The notes under the pieces are model-generated. The model saw only the letters and a list, made by a program, of their open reading frames with translations, was not told where the DNA came from and did not search any database. The translations under genes and the position numbers were made by a program. A stretch of DNA of 64,000 nucleotides from Gracilibacillus halotolerans (GTDB lineage Bacteria > Bacillota > Bacilli > Bacillales > Amphibacillaceae): positions 62,001 through 126,000 of the forward strand of contig NZ_JACHON010000002.1 of assembly GCF_014206945.1 (NCBI RefSeq). The letters run 5' to 3'. Below are positions 49,403-57,621 of this stretch, piece by piece. The stretch's first letter is position 1, and each line of letters begins with the position of its first letter.

Positions 49403-49774
49403 TTATTCATTCACTTCTTTACTTTGTTGCTCAAAATAGTCTTTTAGCTGGTCTTCTGCACTTGTTTCCGTTAATGGAACATTCGATCGATAAGCAGCTC
49501 GGCAAATAACGTGGGCTGCGACAGGGGCAGTTAGGAAAACAAAGACTATACCTAAAATGAGACGTATACTAAAATATCCTTCTGATATAACAAAGTATAA
49601 TAATGTCCCTACTAAAACAGACAACACTCCTAAGGTAGAGCTTTTCGATCCTGCATGAGAACGTGTATAAACGTCTGGTAAGCGCACTAATCCAATCGCA
49701 CTAATTAAACTTATAATTGTCCCAACAAATATAAATATACCTGCAATAACTTCAGCGCTTGCGCTCAATAGCAT
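49403..49774 (-). CDS. mrpG: Na+/H+ antiporter subunit G
   Basis: This small membrane subunit of the Mrp antiporter has about 123 residues and three hydrophobic segments. It carries the MrpG pattern LISAIGLVRLPDVYTRSHAGSKSSTLG. It is required for complex assembly in known Mrp systems. The ATG at 49774 has AAAGGGG nearby and overlaps the end of mrpF by 23 bases; an upstream in-frame start at 49831 would lie deep in mrpF and is unlikely. Last gene of the seven-gene operon. Confidence 0.93.
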   Translation of the reverse strand: MLLSASAEVIAGIFIFVGTIISLISAIGLVRLPDVYTRSHAGSKSSTLGVLSVLVGTLLYFVISEGYFSIRLILGIVFVFLTAPVAAHVICRAAYRSNVPLTETSAEDQLKDYFEQQSKEVNE

Positions 49775-50030
49775 AACCCCTTTCAATAAATCGTGCAAAT
49801 GCGATGGTTCCGATAAAGGATAATATACCAATTAACAAAATTAACTCAAAAAAAGCGTGCGTATGGAGAAACACTGAGAAAATTGCTATACCTGAAATTA
49901 AATTAATGCCAATGGCATCCAGTGCTTGCACGCGATCTGCATTGGAAGGTCCACGTACAAGTCGAAATAGATTAAGGAGAATCGCTACTGTAAGGATTGT
50001 TAGAGATAAGATCATTAATGTATCAAACAT
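49752..50030 (-). CDS. mrpF: Na+/H+ antiporter subunit F
   Basis: This 92-residue membrane protein has three hydrophobic segments and the family segment RLVRGPSNADRVQALDAIGIN (about 22-42). It is part of the Mrp complex; in Bacillus subtilis the F subunit is also linked to cholate efflux. AAGGAAG precedes the ATG. It overlaps mrpE by 8 bases and mrpG by 23, consistent with coupled translation. Confidence 0.95.
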   Translation of the reverse strand: MFDTLMILSLTILTVAILLNLFRLVRGPSNADRVQALDAIGINLISGIAIFSVFLHTHAFFELILLIGILSFIGTIAFARFIERGYAIERKR

Positions 50031-50508
50031 ACTTCCTTGTCACATCCTTTATAGCACGCTCAAAGATTTTTTGCGATTTCAACACAGAATTCTTAGAGTC
50101 AGGTATGTCCATGGCATGAACATAAAGACTTTTATCATCAGGTGTCACTTCCATAACGACAGATCCCGGAGTTAAACAAATTAATAAGGAGAGTAACGTA
50201 ATTTCAACATCTCCTTTTAAGTCTGTATCAATTCGGAATATACCTGGTGTTATATTAATTTTTGGACGTAAAACCTGGCGTATTACCGTGATCGCTGAGG
50301 ATATTAGTTCGCGTACAAAAACATAGACAAGCTTAAAGGCGGCGTACACAAACAGCAAGTAAAAAGGTGCTTTAAAAAAGCGTCGAGTAAATAATAAAAT
50401 GAATATCCCGATAATATAACCTTCTAGAAAAGTTAAGAAGCTCCAGTTGTCTTGGAAGAAAATCCAAAGGAATGCAAGTAATATATTAACTAAGATTTGA
50501 AATGGCAT
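50023..50508 (-). CDS. mrpE: Na+/H+ antiporter subunit E
   Basis: This 161-residue subunit has hydrophobic segments near the N-terminus (NILLAFLWIFF, GYIIGIFILLF) and a cytoplasmic end containing LLSLLICLTPGSVVMEVTPDDKSLYVHAMD, diagnostic of MrpE. AGGAAGTG precedes the ATG. A 101-base gap separates it from mrpD, the only sizeable gap in the operon. Confidence 0.95.
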   Translation of the reverse strand: MPFQILVNILLAFLWIFFQDNWSFLTFLEGYIIGIFILLFTRRFFKAPFYLLFVYAAFKLVYVFVRELISSAITVIRQVLRPKINITPGIFRIDTDLKGDVEITLLSLLICLTPGSVVMEVTPDDKSLYVHAMDIPDSKNSVLKSQKIFERAIKDVTRKYV

Positions 50509-50609
50509 GACTTCTGCACTTCCTTTCTTAAAAATGTTTAAAATGTACTAGGGTAGTGCATGTAACACTTTTATTAACTATATAGATTACAATAAATCAT
50601 TCAAGAAAG

Positions 50610-52100
50610 TTATGGAATGTCGTTTCCTCCAAAGACAGCATCAATATATAGTTGGGGATTCATCAACGCTTCTACTGCTGTGTCTACATAAGGTTGAATA
50701 AATTCTGGCCCAATTCCTAGAGCTATCGTTATAAAAGTTAATATCGAGATTGCAACCATAACCCCTTTTGTTGATCCGTATTCTTCTTCTTCACTTAGGA
50801 GAGTTTCTCCCCAAAAAGCATTCATAAACACTTTCATTATGGAATAGAGAATTAACAAACTTGCAAGTAAGCCGATGATACCTAACCAGAATAAATCAGC
50901 TTCAAACGTTCCTCTTGTAATAAATACTTTTCCAATAAATCCACTTAGCGGGGGAATTCCAATTAAAGAGAGAGCAGCAATAAAGAACATCCAGCCTAAA
51001 TATGGATGTGTTCGAATTAACCCACTCATTTCTTTTAAATTGTTTGTTCCTGTTAAATAGACAATGACACCACCGATTAGGAAGATTAGTGCTTTGATTA
51101 TCATATCGTGGATTAAATAATAGGTCGCACCGAGTAAACCGTTATGCGTGAATGCAGCTAAACCAGCTAATATAAAACCAGTTCCGATGACAACGTTATA
51201 TGTTAGTATTTTTTCTATTTCCCAATAACCAATGGCTCCAATTCCACCAAGAATCATCGTTAAAGCAGCTAAAACTCCGATAAAAACATGAGTTATTTCT
51301 GGCTCATGATAGAATATCAACGTAAACATACGAATAATCGCATAGATTCCAACCTTCGTAAGAAGTGCTGCAAATACAGCAGAGACGGCAGTCGGTGGAA
51401 CACTATAGGAACCTGGTAACCAATAAAATAGAAATAAACCAGCTTTTACTGCGAATACAAGTAAGAACAATATAGCAACCGTTGTGATGAAACCATCTTG
51501 ACCAGCTTCTGCGATGCGCACAGAAATGTGAGCAAAACTTAATGTACCAGTAATAGAGTACATATACGCAATACCAACTAAGAATAAAATCGAAGATAGA
51601 ATATTGATAATCACATATTTCATAGCTTCTCTTAATTGAACTTTCTTGCCACCTAATGTAACTAGCACATAGGAAGCGAGCAACAGAACTTCAAAAAATA
51701 CATATAAATTGAACAAATCTCCTGTTAGAAACGATCCTATTACACCTGAGATAAGGAATAAGAATAACGCATAAAAATAGTGTTCTTCTCTTTCTTTTTC
51801 AATTGTTTTAAATGCAAATATAACACAACAAATCGCGACAATACTTGTGGTTAAGACTAATAAAGTAGAAAACATATCTGCAACAATTCCAATACCAAAA
51901 GGTGCTTGCCAGTTTCCGAGTTGCATGGTTAAAATGCCATGCTGGTTAATATGCACCATCATAAAGATAGATGTAATCATAACCGCAACTAGCGTCACAA
52001 CGCTTAATATACGTTGAACTTTTATATAGGACCGTAATAATATGAAAACTAAGCCAGCTATTAACGGCAAAATAACTGGTAAAATAATTATTTTATCCAT
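50610..52100 (-). CDS. mrpD: Na+/H+ antiporter subunit D
   Basis: This 496-residue polytopic membrane protein is homologous to complex I proton-channel subunits, with about 14 hydrophobic segments. Proton_antipo_M landmarks include KAGLFLFYWLPGSYSVPPTAVSA and YYLIHDMIIKALIFLIGG; the charged residues in these helices carry protons. AGGGG precedes the ATG, and the gene overlaps mrpC by 8 bases. Confidence 0.96.
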   Translation of the reverse strand: MDKIIILPVILPLIAGLVFILLRSYIKVQRILSVVTLVAVMITSIFMMVHINQHGILTMQLGNWQAPFGIGIVADMFSTLLVLTTSIVAICCVIFAFKTIEKEREEHYFYALFLFLISGVIGSFLTGDLFNLYVFFEVLLLASYVLVTLGGKKVQLREAMKYVIINILSSILFLVGIAYMYSITGTLSFAHISVRIAEAGQDGFITTVAILFLLVFAVKAGLFLFYWLPGSYSVPPTAVSAVFAALLTKVGIYAIIRMFTLIFYHEPEITHVFIGVLAALTMILGGIGAIGYWEIEKILTYNVVIGTGFILAGLAAFTHNGLLGATYYLIHDMIIKALIFLIGGVIVYLTGTNNLKEMSGLIRTHPYLGWMFFIAALSLIGIPPLSGFIGKVFITRGTFEADLFWLGIIGLLASLLILYSIMKVFMNAFWGETLLSEEEEYGSTKGVMVAISILTFITIALGIGPEFIQPYVDTAVEALMNPQLYIDAVFGGNDIP

Positions 52101-52431
52101 GTCTATTTCCCCTTAATTCATCCATGTTATCTGTACCATGCATCTTATACGTCCGATAGCTTAATACGAGTAAAAAGGCTGTAACCGCAAAATTAATAAC
52201 GATTGCCGTTAATATTAAGGCTTGAGGAACCGGATCGGTAAACCTTGTTGTATTCTCAGCAAGTAATGGGGGACCTCCTTGTTTTAATCCTCCCATTGTA
52301 ATAATCATTAAGTTAACTGCATGGCTTAAAATGGAAAGGCCTAATATAATCCGCAGCATTTGATTCGATAATATTAAGTAGGTACCAATAGTGAATAGGA
52401 TACCTATTACAATTGCAACTAGTGTCTCCAT
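52093..52431 (-). CDS. mrpC: Na+/H+ antiporter subunit C
   Basis: This 112-residue membrane subunit is homologous to NuoK, with three hydrophobic segments and the pattern LILSNQMLRIILGLSILSHAVNLMII, then DPVPQALILTAIVI. GAGGATGA precedes the ATG. Its first base coincides with the last base of mrpB, and it overlaps mrpD by 8. Confidence 0.96.
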   Translation of the reverse strand: METLVAIVIGILFTIGTYLILSNQMLRIILGLSILSHAVNLMIITMGGLKQGGPPLLAENTTRFTDPVPQALILTAIVINFAVTAFLLVLSYRTYKMHGTDNMDELRGNRHG

Positions 52432-52856
52432 TACAAGTCATCCTCACTTATACTTAAGATGATGGATACCGATGTTCCAATAACAGCAAATGCAACACCG
52501 ATATCAAATAGTACGGCTGTTGCGAGCTCAACATTTCCAAATAAGGGAACATCAATGTAATCAAACATTTGTTCCAAAAAAGCCTCCCCTAAAACGAGAC
52601 CACCCACTCCAGTCAATACGGAAATTAAAACACCAAGTGCAGCCAGCATTTTATAGTCGATTGGGAGGTTCTTTCTAATTGTTTCGATGTCAAATGCTAG
52701 GAATAGCAAAATAATTCCTGCAGTTGTTGTTAAGCCCCCGATAAACCCGCCACCAGGCTGATGGTGTCCAGCCATAAACAGATGGATGGAGAAAGCAAAA
52801 ATGATGACGGAAGCTAGTTTTGTTACGGTGTGAAGTATGACATCATTTGGTTTCAT
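52431..52856 (-). CDS. mrpB: Na+/H+ antiporter subunit B
   Basis: This 141-residue subunit has four hydrophobic segments and the MrpB hallmark FMAGHHQPGGGFIGGL near residue 24. The ATG at 52856 is preferred because AAAGGA lies 11 bases upstream; the in-frame ATG at 52868 would abut that site. The start lies inside the end of mrpA, giving a 14-base overlap. Confidence 0.95.
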   Translation of the reverse strand: MKPNDVILHTVTKLASVIIFAFSIHLFMAGHHQPGGGFIGGLTTTAGIILLFLAFDIETIRKNLPIDYKMLAALGVLISVLTGVGGLVLGEAFLEQMFDYIDVPLFGNVELATAVLFDIGVAFAVIGTSVSIILSISEDDL

Positions 52857-55257
52857 TGTTATCCCCATCCTTTGAACGCAGTTTGATTAGTGTAAACACT
52901 CCAAGTCCAGCAATGAGTAGAACGGCGATTTCCATCATTGTATCAAAGCCTCTGAAATCAACAAGTATCGCATTTACAATGTTTTTAGCACCTGCTAACT
53001 CATAAGCATTCTCGAAGTAGCTAGAAATGGAATGATAAAGTTTATGGTTCGTAGCAATTAATGTGAGAACTGTGAAAGTTAGCCCCACACTGATCGCTAC
53101 AAGAAAGTTCGTCAGCTTAAACGGCAGCTTCTCTATCCGTTTTCCAAACTTCGGTAGATGGTAAAAGCAAAGTAGAAATAATACAGTTGTTGCAGTTTCT
53201 ACTACCATCTGAGTTAAGGCAAGATCTGGCGCACGGAATATAACATATACCATCACCATTAGATAACCGACAGCACCTAGTGAAACAATTGCAGTTATTC
53301 GGTTTTTAGTCAGTAGTGTCATAAATGCTGCTACTACCATTGCAGCTAGAATACTAACATCATATATACTGACATTAGCCTTAAAATTCAGATTGAAGCT
53401 CACAGAATCGAGAGATATTACAGCTGTTGCTAAAATCCCAACGAAAGCAATTAAGATATACATAATATAGTGGCGAATGGAACCAGTCATATAAAAGTTA
53501 GTGAAGGAAGATGACGAGCTCTCCATTTTCTCAATACCTGAATTGTACAAAGAATTTAATGAAAGGTTATCAGGATAAATACGGAGAATCGAATTCCAAT
53601 TCTTCACCATAAAGAATAATAAAAGTCCAACAACGATAACACCAATGGTCATATAGATTTCTGTGTTCCATCCATGCCATGCTGTTATCTCAAATGGAAT
53701 TTCATTTAATGAAGTGAATGGTCCTATGGATAAAAGTGCCGGCTTTAATAGGGAATCTGAAAGAACGTTTGGTAAAAAGAAAATTACAACTACTAGGATC
53801 GCCAATATGGAAGGTGGTACAAGCATTCCCAATGGCGCTTCTCGTACTTTCTTTTTAGGTAATTGATCCAACCTTAAGGAACCAAAGAATGGTTTAAATA
53901 ATAGGATAAAGCAATAGATAAATGTAAACACACTTGCTACCCATGCAATAATCGGGAATAGGATAGTAAACCCTTCTAAAGTGAACATATTAACTTCAGC
54001 AGCTTGTAACATCCCAGTAAAAAACATTTCTTTACTTAAAAACCCATTGAAAGGCGGCAAACCAGCCATGGATAAACTACCAATGACAGCAATCGTAAAG
54101 GTAACAGGCATGATTGCCATTAAGCCACCCAATCGCCTTATATCGCGGGTACCAGATTCAAGGTCAATAATACCGACGACCATGAATAAAGCACCTTTAA
54201 AGGTTGAGTGATTAAATAGATGAAAGAGTGCAGCGAATAGTGCAAGTGCATAAAGCTCTTGTTGCTCACCACCACTAAAATAATAGGCAGCGGATCCCAC
54301 ACCTAAAAGACTCATAATTAATCCGAGCTGACTGATCGTCGAGAAGGCTAAGAGTGCTTTTAAGTCGGTTTGTCTCACAGCTCGAAGCGACCCATATAAT
54401 AAGGTAAGTAAACCGATTCCCGCAACTAACCAAAACCATAAGGAGTGTCCTCCAAATATTGGAGTCATTCTAGCAACTAAATAGATACCAGCCTTTACCA
54501 TAGTCGCAGAGTGTAAGTAAGCGCTGATTGGAGTAGGTGCCTCCATTGCATCGGGTAACCATATACTAAATGGAAACTGTGCCGATTTCGTAAAAGCACC
54601 GAGTAACAGAAGTATCATCGCCGGTATAAATAAATAACTGTCCTGAATCACATTGACAGATGCTATCATTTCACGAATACTATACGTATCAGAGATCATT
54701 GCGAGCATAATTAAACCAGCGAGCATCATAAGACCACCAAAAACGGTGATAAGCATCGCTTTTAAAGCACCTGCACGAGATTTTTTTCTTTCATACCAGT
54801 AAGCAATAAGCAAGAAGGATGAAATGCTAGTAAGTTCCCAAACCGTATATAATGCAAGGACATTATCAGAAATAACAAGTCCTAACATAGCACCCATAAA
54901 TAATAGTAAATAAATATAAAAATTATGAAGCGCTTCTCGCTCCTTTGACATATAAAAAATGGAATAGATAACAACGAGAACCCCTATCCCGCTAATGATT
55001 AAAGCAAACATTAATGCCAATCCATCTAAATAAATGTCAAGATTAATACCTAACGATGGAATCCATGGCATGGAAGTTGCAATGAAATTTCCATTTGATA
55101 TTTCTGGGAGATATAGTAAGAGACTAATAAAAATAGTCAATGGTACGAATACAACGAACCAACCTGTGTGAATTCGATGACCCCACTTTTTATATAGAAA
55201 AGGAATGAGGATAGTTGCCAAAAATGGCATTAATACGATAAAATGCAAAAAACTCAA
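52843..55257 (-). CDS. mrpA: Na+/H+ antiporter subunit A
   Basis: This is the largest Mrp subunit, about 804 residues and some 20 hydrophobic segments. The N-terminal two-thirds is NuoL-like (LYTVWELTSISSFLLIAYWYERKK; FTKSAQFPFSIWLPDAMEAPTPISAYLHSATMVKAGIYL holds the key Lys and Glu). The C-terminal part carries the MrpA-specific DUF4040/MrpB-like region (APDLALTQMVVETATTVLFLL). AAGGAG at 8-9 bases upstream supports a TTG start at 55257; a GTG at 55266 overlaps that site. First gene of the operon, which exports Na+ in exchange for H+ and supports growth at high salt and pH. Confidence 0.95.
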   Translation of the reverse strand: MSFLHFIVLMPFLATILIPFLYKKWGHRIHTGWFVVFVPLTIFISLLLYLPEISNGNFIATSMPWIPSLGINLDIYLDGLALMFALIISGIGVLVVIYSIFYMSKEREALHNFYIYLLLFMGAMLGLVISDNVLALYTVWELTSISSFLLIAYWYERKKSRAGALKAMLITVFGGLMMLAGLIMLAMISDTYSIREMIASVNVIQDSYLFIPAMILLLLGAFTKSAQFPFSIWLPDAMEAPTPISAYLHSATMVKAGIYLVARMTPIFGGHSLWFWLVAGIGLLTLLYGSLRAVRQTDLKALLAFSTISQLGLIMSLLGVGSAAYYFSGGEQQELYALALFAALFHLFNHSTFKGALFMVVGIIDLESGTRDIRRLGGLMAIMPVTFTIAVIGSLSMAGLPPFNGFLSKEMFFTGMLQAAEVNMFTLEGFTILFPIIAWVASVFTFIYCFILLFKPFFGSLRLDQLPKKKVREAPLGMLVPPSILAILVVVIFFLPNVLSDSLLKPALLSIGPFTSLNEIPFEITAWHGWNTEIYMTIGVIVVGLLLFFMVKNWNSILRIYPDNLSLNSLYNSGIEKMESSSSSFTNFYMTGSIRHYIMYILIAFVGILATAVISLDSVSFNLNFKANVSIYDVSILAAMVVAAFMTLLTKNRITAIVSLGAVGYLMVMVYVIFRAPDLALTQMVVETATTVLFLLCFYHLPKFGKRIEKLPFKLTNFLVAISVGLTFTVLTLIATNHKLYHSISSYFENAYELAGAKNIVNAILVDFRGFDTMMEIAVLLIAGLGVFTLIKLRSKDGDNNETK

Positions 55258-55314
55258 TACGTTCACTCCTTGTGTAGCAATCTACTTTTCAGTATAATGA
55301 TTTTATTCTTGGAA

Positions 55315-55343
55315 TTGACTGTTTAGATAGCTTGGGTTATAGT
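55315..55343 (+). promoter_or_regulatory. Promoter of the KdpD-USP-like gene
   Basis: TTGACT (55315-55320) and TATAGT (55338-55343) are separated by exactly 17 bases. The site lies in the divergent region shared with the mrp operon, whose likely -10 box on the minus strand is TATACT (55296-55291). Confidence 0.75.
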
Positions 55344-55391
55344 CATACATAGTCAATCAATAAGATACACTTTTATTTTGAGGTGAAAGCT

Positions 55392-56075
55392 ATGGAAAAC
55401 ATCAAAGATCGCCTTGCCGAAAGTATTTTAGTTTGTGTTCATTATGGTCCAAATGGTGAAAGATTAATTAAACGCGGCTGTAAAATTGCCGGTTTGTTAG
55501 GATCGCCGTTATATATATTAACGGTAGACGCTAAGCCGTTTGATGAGATGGACGCTGAAAAGTCTTTTTATGTGGAAAGATGGAAACAGCTAGCTGAAGA
55601 ACATCCATCAGCTGAATTTATAATTATTGATAATGAAAAAAGACCCGTATCTAAAGTAATCGCTGAAGTTGCGAGAGATAAGCATATTACTCAAATTATC
55701 CTTGGCCAGACAGCGCAAAGTAGATGGGAACAAATTACAAAAGGCTCTTTAATTAATACGTTACTTCACGATATTCCTTTTGTAGATTTGCACCTCATAT
55801 CTGTCAACCGTTATATCCGTGACGAAAATGGCCAATATCAAAGAGGTACTAGAGCCTATCTAACAAAAGAAGGAAATCATTATCGATTAACTTTCAAACA
55901 TACAACGACCGTTGATTATGAAGGTATTTTTTATAAAGAACAAGGTACGGATTTTGACAACGGAATTTTCCGTTTTATGAAAGATCAGGAGATGTACCAT
56001 GTTCAAGTAACGGACGGTGTCGTACAAGAATTAAAAAAAGTCGAGTTAAATTTTGATATCGATCATCGCCAATAA
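55392..56075 (+). CDS. Orphan KdpD-USP-like (universal stress protein) domain protein
   Basis: This 227-residue soluble protein has an N-terminal universal-stress/KdpD-type Rossmann domain (about 8-135). ILVCVHYGPNGERLIKRGCKIA and IILGQTAQSRWEQITKGSLINTLL are close to the KdpD USP pattern. A second region (about 135-227) of beta-rich character was not recognised. The KdpD sensor and kinase parts are absent. GAGGTGA selects the ATG at 55392 over a GTG at 55383. It is divergent from mrpA, so a role in sensing cation or energy state for the antiporter is plausible but unproven. Confidence 0.8.
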   Translation: MENIKDRLAESILVCVHYGPNGERLIKRGCKIAGLLGSPLYILTVDAKPFDEMDAEKSFYVERWKQLAEEHPSAEFIIIDNEKRPVSKVIAEVARDKHITQIILGQTAQSRWEQITKGSLINTLLHDIPFVDLHLISVNRYIRDENGQYQRGTRAYLTKEGNHYRLTFKHTTTVDYEGIFYKEQGTDFDNGIFRFMKDQEMYHVQVTDGVVQELKKVELNFDIDHRQ

Positions 56076-56080
56076 TGTTC

Positions 56081-56110
56081 AACTCTCCTATATATAGGGG
56101 AGTTTTTTTT
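56081..56110 (+). terminator. Terminator of the KdpD-USP-like gene
   Basis: AACTCTCC pairs with GGGGAGTT (one wobble) across an 8-base loop and is followed by a run of T. Confidence 0.88.
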
Positions 56111-56146
56111 GCGAAAATTTAATGCAGCAACTAGAACTCTTAATAG

Positions 56147-56710
56147 TTATAAATTAACATCGACTTTTATTAAATTTTTCTCTTCTTCTGTGATGCCAAT
56201 ATATTTAAGTGTCTCCGACCTAGAATGGTGGTGAAACAAGGACATGAGGATGGAGATAGCAACTCCTTTTCGATAAGCATGATACCCGAACGTCTTCCTT
56301 AATGTATGCGTACCGATATTACCGTCTAATCCGACTTCTCTCGCGGCATGATTAATAATACGGTATGCCTGCTGTCGAGTGATCGGTTGAGTATCTCGTC
56401 TCGAACGAAACAAGAAATCTTCAGGCAGCAAATTCCCATTATCTAAATATAAATGAAGAGCCTCATGTACCCGGACATTTAAATAGTGAGTCACTAATGC
56501 TCCAGATTTTCTATTTTTAATCGTTAGAAATTCTTTTGGTTTTTCATTCTCCCATACATCTTTCACCTTGAGAGTTAGTAAATCCTGTGCCTTTATCCCT
56601 GTATTAATACCTAATACGAACAAACAATAGTCTCTTTTGGAGGATTTTTTCAGTATATTTTTCATCTCGTTAATTTTACGAATATCTTTAATGGGAACGA
56701 CGTATTCCAT
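56147..56710 (-). CDS. Minimal tyrosine recombinase/integrase (catalytic domain only)
   Basis: This 187-residue tyrosine-recombinase-like protein lacks the usual N-terminal core-binding domain. Catalytic box II reads HTLRKTFGYHAY (His135, Arg138), followed by His160/161 and the nucleophile candidate Tyr170 in TLKYIGI. At the box I position, NTGIKAQDLL has Lys40 where Arg is expected. GGAGAG precedes the ATG. No repeats or att sites were seen nearby and no phage genes surround it, so it is either a domesticated recombinase or a relic of an integrated element. Confidence 0.85.
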   Translation of the reverse strand: MEYVVPIKDIRKINEMKNILKKSSKRDYCLFVLGINTGIKAQDLLTLKVKDVWENEKPKEFLTIKNRKSGALVTHYLNVRVHEALHLYLDNGNLLPEDFLFRSRRDTQPITRQQAYRIINHAAREVGLDGNIGTHTLRKTFGYHAYRKGVAISILMSLFHHHSRSETLKYIGITEEEKNLIKVDVNL

Positions 56711-56888
56711 ACACTTCTCTCCAAACTATGTAACATAACTAAATAGTAACATAAGTTTATGTAACATCACAATAATTTTATTACATATAACTATCTTTTT
56801 TTACTATCTGCTTTTCTGCCAATTTCCATACATTTACTCTTATAAAAACATGCCCTTTTCCCATCCTATAAAGGAAGGAGGAATAAAA

Positions 56889-57317
56889 TTGAAGCATTTG
56901 AAAGCATTAGCTATCAAATTACCTGTAATATTTCTAATTTCCTGGTTATTTCTTGGACGAGTTGAAGGTTTAACTACAGGCGACATTATATTGATTGCTT
57001 TAGCGTTTGGTATTGTTGAATATTTAGTGGGTGACTTATTACTCTTAAGAAGAACGAATAATACAGTAGCGACTTTTGCTGATTTTGGTTTGGCACTTAT
57101 CGTTATTTGGTTCATGGTGAATAGCATGACTCCAGTCAACGATTTTTTCTTGGCACCATTATTAACTTCTATTGGGATAGCAGTATTTGAATACTTTTTC
57201 CATAAATATGTTGAACGAAACATTCTAACTTCAGATAACGAGATAAGACGTCAACCATTAAGATATCAGACAGAATCATCACGTGAGCTGACAGAAATGA
57301 AAAAGAAAGAAAAGTAA
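56889..57317 (+). CDS. DUF2512 (YndM-like) membrane protein
   Basis: This 142-residue protein has four hydrophobic segments (LKALAIKLPVIFLISWLFLG; DIILIALAFGIVEYLVGDLLLL; VATFADFGLALIVIWFMVN; LLTSIGIAVFEYFFHKYV) and a charged tail. This is the DUF2512 layout found in Bacillales; function is unknown. TTG at 56889 is the start, with AAGGAAGGAGG 7 bases upstream; an in-frame ATG at 56850 has no such site. It stands alone, followed by a hairpin. Confidence 0.88.
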   Translation: MKHLKALAIKLPVIFLISWLFLGRVEGLTTGDIILIALAFGIVEYLVGDLLLLRRTNNTVATFADFGLALIVIWFMVNSMTPVNDFFLAPLLTSIGIAVFEYFFHKYVERNILTSDNEIRRQPLRYQTESSRELTEMKKKEK

Positions 57318-57327
57318 CATATAGAAA

Positions 57328-57368
57328 CCGAACCATGGATTTTTCCTCAGATAAGATACATGGTTCGG
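57328..57368 (+). terminator. Hairpin after the DUF2512 gene
   Basis: CCGAACCATG and CATGGTTCGG pair perfectly over 10 bp with a 21-base loop. The following sequence is only moderately T-rich. Confidence 0.55.
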
Positions 57369-57535
57369 ACATATTTCTTCTTAGCATTTAAAAAATGGAA
57401 AAGATAGTGAAATTATTAGGAAATATGTTATTATTATACTTGTAACAAAATGTTCACATTTTATAATGTGTACCATGTCTTTCCGTATAACTACAGATAA
57501 TTATTGTAGGGAACGGATTTTTTATTCCACTTCTA

Positions 57536-57549
57536 AGAAAGCGCTAACA
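57536..57549. promoter_or_regulatory. Candidate cre (CcpA) site upstream of the ATP sulfurylase-like gene
   Basis: AGAAAGCGCTAACA matches the consensus TGWNANCGNTNWCA at 13 of 14 positions. It lies 73 bases upstream of the start codon, which suggests carbon-catabolite control. Confidence 0.5.
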
Positions 57550-57621
57550 TCTTCAGAGGATTTAAAACATATCATATTAGATGGAGAGATAATGCAAGAG
57601 AAGAGAGGAGAAAAAAACGAT

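Noticed and set aside
56147-57317. Integrated phage or genomic island around the tyrosine recombinase
   Set aside because: Flanking genes (mrp operon, DUF2512, sat-like) look chromosomal, and no tRNA, direct repeats or phage genes are seen.
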